This document shows, piece by piece, positions 1 to 6,688 of a DNA stretch of 8,885 bases; within the stretch, counting starts at the first letter, position 1; every line of letters begins with the position of its first letter. This DNA comes from JBOFEH01 sp051650265 (GTDB taxonomy: Bacteria; Bacillota; Clostridia; Lachnospirales; Cellulosilyticaceae). Made by a program: the position numbers and the translations under genes. The stretch is from positions 1 through 8,885 of the forward strand of contig JBOFIR010000076.1 in NCBI GenBank assembly GCA_051650265.1, read 5' to 3'. The notes under the pieces are model-generated. The model ran no database searches and was not told the origin of the DNA. It worked only from the letters and a program-made list of their open reading frames with translations.

Positions 1-719
1 TCCCAGTATTTAAAAGCTTCATCATATCTCTCAAAATGTGCATAACATTCTGCTACACCATATACAATGAGTGGATGGTTAGGAAATCGTTTCATTGCAT
101 TTTCCCCAAATTCTAATCCTTCCTCATATTGATCACAAAATCTATAAGCTGATAACATTAAGTTGTGGCTCTCTGCACTTTCAGGTTCTTCTTCTAATAC
201 TTTTTTACACGCTTCAATAGCTTGATTATATTGACCAAGTTGCGCCTGTAGAGAAACACGTTCCCTTAGCATATCATAGTAAAACTCACCCTTATTGTCT
301 TTTTCCATCTCGATGACTTTGTCATAGATCTCAAACGTTTTTCTTCTACAATCATGCATATAATCATGGTACAATCCACCATACATACTTAGTTGTTTAC
401 TTGTATACTGGCCACTCTCGATGATCTTTCTATACTCTTCTTCCGCTCTTAGGAAATTCTCCTGAGTTCTTGACTCGGCATAAATTGTTGCTAATCGTTC
501 GGCATAGGATTCATATGGATCAATCTCATCTTTCAGCAAATCATCTACCAAGGCTCCTAGTACCCTTCCCATCTCTGGTAAGAGCGATATATCAGGTAGT
601 GCCACACCATTTTCCCACTTGCTTACGGCCTGATGTGATACATTCAATAACTTGCCCAGTTGTTCTTGTGTAATCTGCTTACCTTCTCTTAACTTCTTAA
701 TATTTTTTCCAATATTCAT
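1..719 (-). CDS. Xre-family HTH regulator with TPR repeats (3' end cut by window edge)
   Basis: This frame is open from ATG at 719 to position 1 with no stop, giving 239 codons; the C-terminus lies outside the window. Residues about 4-58 form a Cro/C1-type helix-turn-helix, with the recognition-helix sequence SHQAVSKWENG typical of clostridial Xre regulators. From about residue 85 the protein is helical and TPR-like, with repeat signatures such as QYNQAIEACKKVLEEEP and RYDEAFKYW. AGGGG about 7 nt upstream supports the start. An Xre domain plus a TPR domain is the layout of many Bacillota transcription regulators, some of which bind signal peptides (RRNPP type); others are not peptide-responsive. 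No partner peptide gene is visible in the window, so the ligand and targets are unknown. It faces the same way as the exporter operon but is separated from it by a terminator and has its own promoter. The HTH assignment is firm; the peptide-sensing idea is only a family-level possibility. Confidence 0.85.
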   Translation of the reverse strand, partial: MNIGKNIKKLREGKQITQEQLGKLLNVSHQAVSKWENGVALPDISLLPEMGRVLGALVDDLLKDEIDPYESYAERLATIYAESRTQENFLRAEEEYRKIIESGQYTSKQLSMYGGLYHDYMHDCRRKTFEIYDKVIEMEKDNKGEFYYDMLRERVSLQAQLGQYNQAIEACKKVLEEEPESAESHNLMLSAYRFCDQYEEGLEFGENAMKRFPNHPLIVYGVAECYAHFERYDEAFKYW

Positions 720-797
720 CGACTTTCCCCTCGTTCTATTGTTTTCTAAAACCCTTTGATCTTGAACCTATTCACTTTGCTCAACGTTGATAATTTA

Positions 798-825
798 ATT
801 ATATAAAAAATTTTCAATGATTCAA
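798..825 (-). promoter_or_regulatory. Sigma-A-type promoter for the Xre-TPR gene
   Basis: Read on the minus strand, TTGAAT (820-825) and a perfect TATAAT (798-803) are separated by 16 bp in very AT-rich DNA. Transcription would start near 791, giving a leader of about 70 nt before the ATG at 719. Two GTTGCA-containing repeats lie 30-55 bp upstream of the -35 element (see findings). Confidence 0.7.
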
Positions 826-914
826 TAACCGCACAAGTTCATTCCCTTCAACCAGAAGTTGCATCACTTCTAACAAGTTGCAAAGATAACATACAAACAC
901 CTCTTATTAGACAC

Positions 915-953
915 AAAAAAGATGACTCCTTAATCGCACAGGAATCACCTTTT
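915..953 (-). terminator. Rho-independent terminator closing the exporter/two-component block
   Basis: A 14-bp stem (arms 940-953 and 917-930) encloses a 9-nt loop and is followed by a U-run on the minus strand (six A on the plus strand at 915-920, partly in the stem). On the minus strand the two imperfect positions become G-U pairs, so the stem is fully paired only in that direction. This shows it terminates leftward transcription arriving from the kinase and nuclease-remnant region. Confidence 0.85.
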
Positions 954-993
954 ATGATATCTATTTTTTTCACCCACTACTTTAATAAGTACA

Positions 994-1305
994 TTATCCT
1001 TTTATTTCTCTGCGTAGTTTTTCAATCACTTCTATTGGTAAATCTGTAACTTCCATAATTTCTTCATTGGATTTCTCTTTAAGAATCATTTTTCGCGCCG
1101 CACGTTCTAGTCCTTGCTCTATTCCTTTTTCTATCCCTTTTGCTATTCCTTGTTCTTCAACTAATGGATCATACAATGTTTTCGTCACACGAATTACCTC
1201 CTTATCAAAATCTTCATCTTTTATATATTTACTATTCAGATATTCTGTTAAGTTTGTCATGGCAAGTGCTATCTTATGGACATCATCTATATCCCCCCAC
1301 TTCTT
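994..1305 (-). pseudogene. C-terminal remnant of a PD-(D/E)XK (Rpn-type) nuclease/transposase-family protein
   Basis: The longest ATG-started frame here is 88 aa (start at 1260), but that ATG has no ribosome binding site. Family-like sequence continues upstream of it in frame (KKWGDIDDVHKIALA) to about 1305, right at the stop codon of the histidine kinase gene. The visible part resembles the C-terminal tail of Rpn-type recombination-promoting nucleases (PD-(D/E)XK family): a Glu/Gly-rich repeat (GIAKGIEKGIEQGLE), a basic helix, and a closing segment of the type EEIMEVTDLPIEVIEKL. The N-terminal nuclease domain of roughly 200 residues with its catalytic D...ExK motif is absent, so no catalytic activity is expected. 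It keeps an intact stop and a terminator just downstream. A small functional protein cannot be excluded. The family call rests on pattern recognition of the tail only. Confidence 0.55.
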
Positions 1306-1993
1306 ATAGCGGGAGCATCACTTCTGTTACAAATACCCCTTCTTCATTCTGACGGTTGATGTAGCCTCCATATTTTTCGACCATTCGGTCTACTCTCATC
1401 AGGCCAAAGCCATGTCTACCGCCTTCCATATGCGATTTTCCTTTGGTTGTCAGATAGCTTTTTCCTACCCTTTTGAGTTCACCTTGTACGCCATTAGAAA
1501 TAGAGATGTAGAGCTGGTTCTTCAGTGTGCCAATATAGATTCGAATAAATCTTGCTGATTCCGCTTCGATTCCCATATTTGCTTCTGTTGCATTGTCTAG
1601 CAGATTCCCTATGATGACGCACAGGTCAATCTCTGAAAGCTTTAATGCCTTGGGTACAGTTGCCTTGACGTTAAGCGGAATCCCCTTACTTCCTGCTAGA
1701 GAAATTTTGCTATTTAATATGGCATCAACCATCACATTACCTGACTTAACCACCGTATCTACTTCCGTTAAATCTGTATCTAATTTGCCCAAATAGGCTT
1801 CTAGTTCCTCAATTTGTCCCAAGGATAGGTGGGCTTTCATCGCCTGAATATGATTATGATAGTCATGCCGCCAACCGCGCATCTGTTTGTACATCAACTG
1901 CACCTCATCACAATGCTTGGTCATGAGATCATTCTGATAAGTTGCTATGCGTTTATCAATAATCGGTGCTAACAGCCATGAAATAAACTTCAT
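1304..1993 (-). CDS. GHKL-domain sensor histidine kinase (AgrC-like), lacking a membrane sensor region
   Basis: This 229-aa protein has the core of an AgrC/HPK10-type kinase. The H-box contains RHDYHNH with the likely phospho-accepting His43, followed by a dimerisation helix pair (about 30-80). The N-box GNLLDNATEA (129-138) and the G-box GRHGFGLM (192-199) are those of a GHKL ATPase. It should autophosphorylate and pass the phosphate to the adjacent response regulator; the start ATG overlaps that gene's stop by 4 bp (ATGA), implying translational coupling. AgrC-like kinases normally carry five to seven membrane helices before this core. Here only about 40 residues precede His43, with one short hydrophobic patch (FISWLLAPII). 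The protein is therefore probably cytoplasmic or loosely membrane-attached. No other frame upstream supplies a sensor, because the response regulator gene occupies that DNA. The kinase assignment is firm; the signal is unknown. Confidence 0.88.
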   Translation of the reverse strand: MKFISWLLAPIIDKRIATYQNDLMTKHCDEVQLMYKQMRGWRHDYHNHIQAMKAHLSLGQIEELEAYLGKLDTDLTEVDTVVKSGNVMVDAILNSKISLAGSKGIPLNVKATVPKALKLSEIDLCVIIGNLLDNATEANMGIEAESARFIRIYIGTLKNQLYISISNGVQGELKRVGKSYLTTKGKSHMEGGRHGFGLMRVDRMVEKYGGYINRQNEEGVFVTEVMLPL

Positions 1994-2709
1994 TCATTCG
2001 CCCCCCTAAAATACTTGATAAAAGCAGTATGCACGCCCTGATACATCCTACGGCTCAGTGGTATACTCTGCTCATTGTCTAGCAAAATCTCAGTTTTACC
2101 AATTCGCTTGATATGTCTTAAACCGACTATGTATGAACGATGGCATCTGATGAACGCCTCTGCATCTAGCTCCGCCTCTAGGTTACTGATATTTTTTCTG
2201 AGTTCATAGGTCTCCTGCTCGGTGTAAATGCATACACTATGTGCTGATGCCTCTGCTGCAAAGATCTCCTTTTGAAGCAACTTCACAGCCTCTCCCTCTA
2301 CTGTGAGCAAGAGTGACTTCTCAACCTTCTGCAGTCTACTCACAGCCTTATCTAGAACGCGCCACAACCTGTCTTCATTGACTGGTTTGAGTAGGTAATG
2401 GAGCGCCGAAACCTCATAGCCCTCTTCTATGTATTCCGGCAGCCCCGTGACAAAGATAATCATGACATTTTCATCATGTTGCCTGATAGTCTTTGCAAGC
2501 TCTACACCATTTTGCTCACCCATTTCTATATCGAGCAAGACGATCTCGAACTGTTTATTTTCTTCCCACTCAAACAGAAAACTCTCTGCGCTTCTAAAAC
2601 TTTGAACGTTGACGAGATACTTATTACTTTGCGCCCATTCGCCTATAAGCTTCTCAAGGTATTGTAGTTGTTGCTTTTCATCATCACATACTGCAATCTT
2701 CATTTGCAT
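1990..2709 (-). CDS. LytTR-family response regulator (AgrA-like)
   Basis: This 239-aa protein has an N-terminal receiver domain (about 3-125) with the acidic pair Asp9/Asp10, the phospho-acceptor Asp60 (in VLLDIEMG), Thr88 and Lys108 (LLKPV). It is followed by a LytTR DNA-binding domain (about 140-235) with the family signature FIRCHRSYIVGLRHIKRI. Phosphorylation by the downstream kinase should promote binding to paired direct repeats; a matching 21-bp-spaced pair lies upstream of the exporter operon at 6516-6546. GGGGGAG 6 nt before the ATG at 2709 supports that start over the in-frame ATG two codons later. The gene follows the second exporter gene after 94 bp that contain a long hairpin. 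No strong promoter is obvious in the gap, so expression may depend on read-through from the exporter genes, which would make the circuit autoregulated. Confidence 0.92.
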   Translation of the reverse strand: MQMKIAVCDDEKQQLQYLEKLIGEWAQSNKYLVNVQSFRSAESFLFEWEENKQFEIVLLDIEMGEQNGVELAKTIRQHDENVMIIFVTGLPEYIEEGYEVSALHYLLKPVNEDRLWRVLDKAVSRLQKVEKSLLLTVEGEAVKLLQKEIFAAEASAHSVCIYTEQETYELRKNISNLEAELDAEAFIRCHRSYIVGLRHIKRIGKTEILLDNEQSIPLSRRMYQGVHTAFIKYFRGANE

Positions 2710-2742
2710 AGGTACTCCCCCATTTCCAAGCTCATTCTCCTA

Positions 2743-2788
2743 CACGAGAAAAAGTGACATTATCTTTATCATATCACTTTTTCTTGTG
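2743..2788 (-). terminator. Long hairpin between exporter and regulator genes; terminator or attenuator
   Basis: Arms 2774-2788 and 2743-2757 are complementary over 15 bp with one imperfect position. On the minus strand the inner part extends by U-G, A-U and U-A pairs, leaving a loop of about 10 nt. The AAAAA and UUUUU runs pair with each other, as in bidirectional terminators, and there is no long free U-run after the stem. It sits 16 bp after the stop of the 608-aa exporter gene and 33 bp before the regulator ATG. It could terminate most transcripts from the exporter genes and let a fraction through to the two-component genes. Confidence 0.65.
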
Positions 2789-2803
2789 CCCAAGTATACC
2801 TAT

Positions 2804-4630
2804 TTATGCAGGTTCCTCCACATAGTATTGTGCCTGTGCCTGCCACAATTCATAGTATTTGTTTTGCGTATCTGCAACAAGTACCTCGTGGGATCCTCTT
2901 TGAATCAATCTTCCCTCATGGAACACAGCAATATCATCACAGAACCTACAGGACGCCAGACGATGGGAGATATAGATCGTCGTCTTATCTCCTGCAATCT
3001 CATTGAACCTGGTATAGATTTCAAACTCTGCGACAGGATCTAATGCCGCTGTCGGCTCATCTAATATGATAAATGGGGCATCTTTATAAAGTGCTCTAGC
3101 AAGTGCTAGCTTCTGAGCTTCGCCTCCTGAGATCTCTACGCCATTTTCTGCATAATCACTATACAGCGGTGTCTCTATGCCTTGTGGCATACTTTTGAAC
3201 CTTTGCTTAAAGCCTACCTTTTCAATACATTCCACGACTCTTTCCTCATCATATGTTCTATCTGTTGCCACATTCTGTCCTATCGAAAAAGAAAAGAGCT
3301 TAAAGTCTTGGAACACCACTGAAAAGATCCCCATATACTCGTTATAGTCATATTTTCTGATGTCAATTCCATTGAGCAATATGCTACCTTCTGTGGGGTC
3401 ATACAGCCTACATAAGAGCTTGATCATGGTCGTCTTGCCACTTCCATTCATCCCTACCACTGCAAGCTTTTTGCCTTTGCAAAACTTGAGTGACAGATCT
3501 TTTAAGACATAGTCCTCACTTCCCGGGTACTTGAAACTTACACCCCGAAACTCAATCTCATAATCATGATCATCACGTTTTTCGACTGGTAATGTCCCTT
3601 TGTAAAGGACACTCGGCATATCAATATACTCCAAAGTACTTTGCTGACGCTGCGCTGTGAGTAAAAACTGACTCAGCCCATTCATCACATCCAATAAACT
3701 TTTGGTGAAAGTAAAAATCGTTGTTGCATACTTCACTACATCCCCTACACTCAATGCCCCACTCGCTGCACGCATAACCACTAAGATATATGCGCCACCT
3801 TGCAAAATCCCTGTGCTAATGGCCTGGGAGCACTCTCCAATTCCTTGTATACGCGATGCTTTCTTGATTTGCTTCTTTTCGGCCTGCTCCTCATTCACGA
3901 GATACTTCTGGATCAGCCGCTTCACACCATAAATACGAACCTCTTTTCCTGCTTTATAATCCAGTCCACCCTGCCATAAGAAATACCCAAAATATACTTT
4001 AAGCCCTGTGTATTCTTCAAGGATCTGTGCCATTTTCTGATTGACGTATCTTATGTTAAAAAGCCCTACAATCGGTATCATGATCATAAAGCCAACCACC
4101 AGCGCCACTACTGCCTCATTCACAAAGAACGCTGTATTTTGAAACAATGGGATGAGTATGATTAGTCCTATCACACTCTCAAATAGACCGTCTAAAACAT
4201 ATGCAAGCTGCCAAAACACACTATTAAACCCAGCTCCCCAGTTATTATCATTTTTGATACGGTTTCTGATCTCTTGGGCCATCGGACTTTCTAGTTGTTC
4301 ATAGTCCATCACCAGCGTCTTCTTGCTTCGTTCCATATCAAAGCGCTTGACGCCTACATTGACCCGCACACTCTTTTTCTTACTTACAAATCCCTCCACA
4401 ATAGTCATCACACCTATGAGGGTAACGCCTATTAGCGCTGTGCCAATCACCTGCTTATAGTCTACTCCTGCCGTGAGCTGATCGAGTACACAGGCAGAAG
4501 TCACGATCCCCACATAGGGCCTAATCGCACACAAGAGCGAACTGATAATCGTGAGGATAACCGCCTGCCTATCCATCTCATAGGCCATCTTTAAAGTCTG
4601 CTTCATTGTCTGTAGCTTCTCACTGCGCAT
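2804..4630 (-). CDS. ABC exporter half-transporter, permease fused to ATPase (second subunit)
   Basis: This 608-aa half-transporter has an N-terminal membrane domain of about six helices (roughly residues 20-330; first helices about 23-49 and 60-82) fused to a complete ATPase domain. The ATPase shows Walker A GMNGSGKTT (about 393-401), a Q-loop in VVFQDF, signature ISGGEAQK (about 496-503), Walker B FIILDEPTAALD with the catalytic Glu (about 519-530) and switch His in ISHRLAS (about 553-559). There is no N-terminal C39 peptidase domain, so it would not cleave a leader peptide as bacteriocin-processing exporters do. GGGGAGGTG 7-9 nt before the ATG supports the start, which overlaps the preceding exporter gene by 11 bp. 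It is paired with the 610-aa half-transporter, probably as a heterodimer. Substrate is unknown; the LytTR system next door suggests a peptide, antimicrobial or cell-envelope stress role, but this is inference. Confidence 0.93.
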   Translation of the reverse strand: MRSEKLQTMKQTLKMAYEMDRQAVILTIISSLLCAIRPYVGIVTSACVLDQLTAGVDYKQVIGTALIGVTLIGVMTIVEGFVSKKKSVRVNVGVKRFDMERSKKTLVMDYEQLESPMAQEIRNRIKNDNNWGAGFNSVFWQLAYVLDGLFESVIGLIILIPLFQNTAFFVNEAVVALVVGFMIMIPIVGLFNIRYVNQKMAQILEEYTGLKVYFGYFLWQGGLDYKAGKEVRIYGVKRLIQKYLVNEEQAEKKQIKKASRIQGIGECSQAISTGILQGGAYILVVMRAASGALSVGDVVKYATTIFTFTKSLLDVMNGLSQFLLTAQRQQSTLEYIDMPSVLYKGTLPVEKRDDHDYEIEFRGVSFKYPGSEDYVLKDLSLKFCKGKKLAVVGMNGSGKTTMIKLLCRLYDPTEGSILLNGIDIRKYDYNEYMGIFSVVFQDFKLFSFSIGQNVATDRTYDEERVVECIEKVGFKQRFKSMPQGIETPLYSDYAENGVEISGGEAQKLALARALYKDAPFIILDEPTAALDPVAEFEIYTRFNEIAGDKTTIYISHRLASCRFCDDIAVFHEGRLIQRGSHEVLVADTQNKYYELWQAQAQYYVEEPA

Positions 4631-6452
4631 CGGCCAACACCTCCCCTACCTCATGATTGTAATAGTGACTTTGTATATCAAAGAGTGCTCTATAGCCACC
4701 TTTTTGTGCCATGAGCGCCTGATGGGTGCCGCACTCTGCGATGCGTCCATCCTTCACAAAATAAATTTTATCGCAAAAACGTGTACTTGCAAGACGGTGC
4801 GAAATATAAAGCGCCGTTTTCCCACTGGAATACGCATCAAACTTCTCATAAACCTCACACTCTGCAATGGCATCCAGTGCTGCTGTCGGCTCGTCCAATA
4901 CGAGGATCGGTGCATCTTTGTAGAAAGCCCTCGCCATCAATAGCTTTTGCTGTTGTCCTCCTGAAAGGATGATACCCTCTTCATCAAAGACCCGCGTCAT
5001 CTCAGCCCAGATGCCCTTTGGATGCTTTGCAATCGCATCTGCTAATCCCACTTGTCTAAGACATTCCCATATGCGCGCTTCATCCACCTCATCCTTTGTA
5101 CTCATACAGATATTCTCAGCCACTGTAAAAGGCAAAATCAAGAGATCTTGGAATACTGCGGCAAAGAGCTGATACCGTTCTTTTTTGCTAAACTTCTTGC
5201 TGTCTATGCCATCAATCAAAATTTCTCCCGCTGTCGGCTCATAAAATCCGCATAGCAACTTCACCACAGTTGTCTTTCCTGTGCCATTTAACCCTACCAA
5301 AGCAATTTTCTCCCCTGCTTCTATCTGCATACTAAAGTCCTCTAATATATTTTCCCCTTCATCATAGCCAAAGTACACATGCCTAAACGCTACTGTCATG
5401 GGCTTCCCTGTCTCACAAATTCTACGTTCTACACACTCTTCTTCATCACCATAATCTAGGAAACCTCTCATATCATTAAGCTGTAGATTCGCACTGATCA
5501 TCCCATTGGTATTGTTCACAATCTGACTTACCCACCCTGAGAATCCTGTGATGGCGCCAAAGAACAACACAAAGTCTGATACGCCAATACGCCCTGTAGC
5601 AGCCGCATAAATCAAATAAATATAAGCAATCCCATCCCTTAGGAAAAGCGTCGTTGCATTCACCACTGCTGTTACAAAATGTCTATTTTGAATCTGCTCA
5701 TTGAGTAGTGTATAGCCCTCTAGCAAATGCTCTCTCATAGCCATAAACCAACCTGTCATCGTATAGAGACGAATGTCTTTTCCATACTTCACGTTAGACG
5801 CCGTATTTTCAACATAGTTAAGCTGCTTTTCATAGGTTGCCAACTCCTTTTTACAACCATGTTCATATTGCCTCGCATATTGCAGTGCAAAGTAATTCAC
5901 GCCAGACATCACCACTAATAAGATCAGGATGATCGGATTTAACGTCACAATAACCGCCGAATAGAGTACAAAACTGACGATACTGCTTATCCACGCCATC
6001 ACAGACGTAATCATACGTGATACCCCTGACCAATCACCTACTGAGACTGAATTCATCGCCTTCTGATAATTGGTCTGCCCCGCTGCACTTTCCACACATT
6101 CATATGGACATGAAAGCGTCTTGTAGAAAATCTTCCGCATATACTGCATTCTAAAGCCGTTGTAATGCATATACTTCGCCCCTCTAGCGGTACTTCCTAT
6201 ACACATGACAACCGTCAATCCCACAATAAATCCTCCCAATACCACAACAATGCTTTGCACGGCAGCCTCCCTGACCACCAATTCAAGCGCAATCTTTGGC
6301 AAATAAATCCCTAAAAAAGGTACAATACTACAAAACACACCCTCTACAATCAAGAGCACAAATAGAAATTTATTTTCCTTCCAAATGTCTCTCATCAAAA
6401 AAGTGATGTTATTGATCAGCGTATACTGCCCCTTATCTTTTTTTCTTTTCAT
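4620..6452 (-). CDS. ABC exporter half-transporter, permease fused to ATPase (first subunit)
   Basis: With the start at ATG 6452 this is a 610-aa half-transporter, almost the same length as its partner. The N-terminal membrane domain has about six helices (one beginning at FLFVLLIVEGVFCS). The ATPase domain has Walker A GLNGTGKTT (about 387-395), Q-loop AVFQDL, signature LSGGQQQK (about 495-502), Walker B ILVLDEPTAALD (about 513-524) and ISHRLAS (about 547-553). Both half-transporters keep the catalytic Glu, so both ATP sites look competent, unlike heterodimers with one degenerate site. The start is set by AAGGGG 8 nt upstream and by alignment of length with the partner. The frame stays open for 44 codons further upstream to a GTG at 6584, but that stretch overlaps a putative operator and lacks a good ribosome binding site. 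It is the first gene of the operon. There is no peptidase domain. Substrate is unknown. Confidence 0.92.
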   Translation of the reverse strand: MKRKKDKGQYTLINNITFLMRDIWKENKFLFVLLIVEGVFCSIVPFLGIYLPKIALELVVREAAVQSIVVVLGGFIVGLTVVMCIGSTARGAKYMHYNGFRMQYMRKIFYKTLSCPYECVESAAGQTNYQKAMNSVSVGDWSGVSRMITSVMAWISSIVSFVLYSAVIVTLNPIILILLVVMSGVNYFALQYARQYEHGCKKELATYEKQLNYVENTASNVKYGKDIRLYTMTGWFMAMREHLLEGYTLLNEQIQNRHFVTAVVNATTLFLRDGIAYIYLIYAAATGRIGVSDFVLFFGAITGFSGWVSQIVNNTNGMISANLQLNDMRGFLDYGDEEECVERRICETGKPMTVAFRHVYFGYDEGENILEDFSMQIEAGEKIALVGLNGTGKTTVVKLLCGFYEPTAGEILIDGIDSKKFSKKERYQLFAAVFQDLLILPFTVAENICMSTKDEVDEARIWECLRQVGLADAIAKHPKGIWAEMTRVFDEEGIILSGGQQQKLLMARAFYKDAPILVLDEPTAALDAIAECEVYEKFDAYSSGKTALYISHRLASTRFCDKIYFVKDGRIAECGTHQALMAQKGGYRALFDIQSHYYNHEVGEVLADAQ

Positions 6453-6460
6453 CGTGTTCA

Positions 6461-6466
6461 CCCCTT
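6461..6466 (-). promoter_or_regulatory. Ribosome binding site deciding the first exporter gene's start
   Basis: AAGGGG on the minus strand lies 8 nt before the ATG at 6452. A second purine run (AGGAGG, 6469-6474) is 16 nt away, too far for this ATG. The pair favours 6452 over the upstream GTG at 6584. Confidence 0.75.
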
Positions 6467-6515
6467 CTCCTCCTATATTGCTACAAAAGTTCCCCCAAAA
6501 GCAACATGTTGCATG

Positions 6516-6546
6516 AATGGTAACTCTCCTTACACAAATGGCAACT
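6516..6546 (-). promoter_or_regulatory. Putative LytTR (AgrA-like) operator: two direct repeats 21 bp apart
   Basis: In the direction of the exporter operon, AGTTGCCATT (6537-6546) and AGTTACCATT (6516-6525) match at 9 of 10 positions and start exactly 21 bp apart, two helical turns. AgrA-type LytTR regulators are known to bind about 9-bp direct repeats containing a GTT core separated by about 12 bp. The pair lies 64-94 bp upstream of the exporter ATG, and a LytTR regulator is encoded in the same block. A clear -35/-10 pair just downstream is missing, which fits activator dependence but leaves the start site unresolved. Confidence 0.55.
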
Positions 6547-6626
6547 TTGACCCTATTATGCCTGAAATGGTATACTCCATCCACACAAATGTAATGCTAA
6601 TTTAACGATATATTTTCATTATAATA

Positions 6627-6655
6627 TTGACTAACTTTTCCTATGTGCACATACT
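6627..6655 (+). promoter_or_regulatory. Promoter for the antitoxin gene
   Basis: TTGACT (6627-6632) and CATACT (6650-6655) are separated by 17 bp, placing the transcription start near 6662. That is about 27 nt before the ATG at 6689 and runs divergently from the exporter operon. An inverted repeat, ACTAT-AACA-ATAGT (6659-6672), covers the predicted start site and could be an autoregulatory operator. Confidence 0.65.
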
Positions 6656-6676
6656 AATACTATAACAATAGTGAAC

Positions 6677-6681
6677 GGAGG
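6677..6681 (+). promoter_or_regulatory. Ribosome binding site deciding the antitoxin start
   Basis: GGAGG at 6677-6681 is 7 nt before the ATG at 6689. The in-frame GTG at 6671 would place this element inside the coding sequence and has no ribosome binding site of its own, so the ATG is preferred. Confidence 0.8.
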
Positions 6682-6688
6682 AACTCTT

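Noticed and set aside
1085..1165. Short repeats in the nuclease remnant (blocks like CTATTCCTTTTTC on the plus strand) considered as a tandem repeat or CRISPR-like array.
   Set aside because: They encode the GIxKGIEKGIEQG repeat typical of the protein tail; unit length and spacing do not fit a CRISPR array.
1067..1352. Overlapping plus-strand frames over the nuclease remnant and kinase end.
   Set aside because: They are antisense to family-like sequence and of low complexity (Ser/Pro/Ile-rich mirror of the Glu/Gly repeat).
2609..3043. 144-codon plus-strand frame across the response regulator/exporter junction.
   Set aside because: It lies antisense to two well-supported genes and across their hairpin, has no recognisable domain and no clear ribosome binding site.
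6453..6584. 44-residue N-terminal extension of the first exporter, including a Cys-rich stretch (ATCCFWGNFC), possibly a peptide precursor or leader.
   Set aside because: It depends on a GTG start without a good ribosome binding site and overlaps the putative operator and palindrome. The ATG at 6452 has a good site and gives a length equal to the partner subunit. A 44-codon open stretch is expected often by chance.
6671..6688. GTG start six codons upstream of the antitoxin ATG.
   Set aside because: It would put the GGAGG site inside the coding sequence and has no ribosome binding site of its own.
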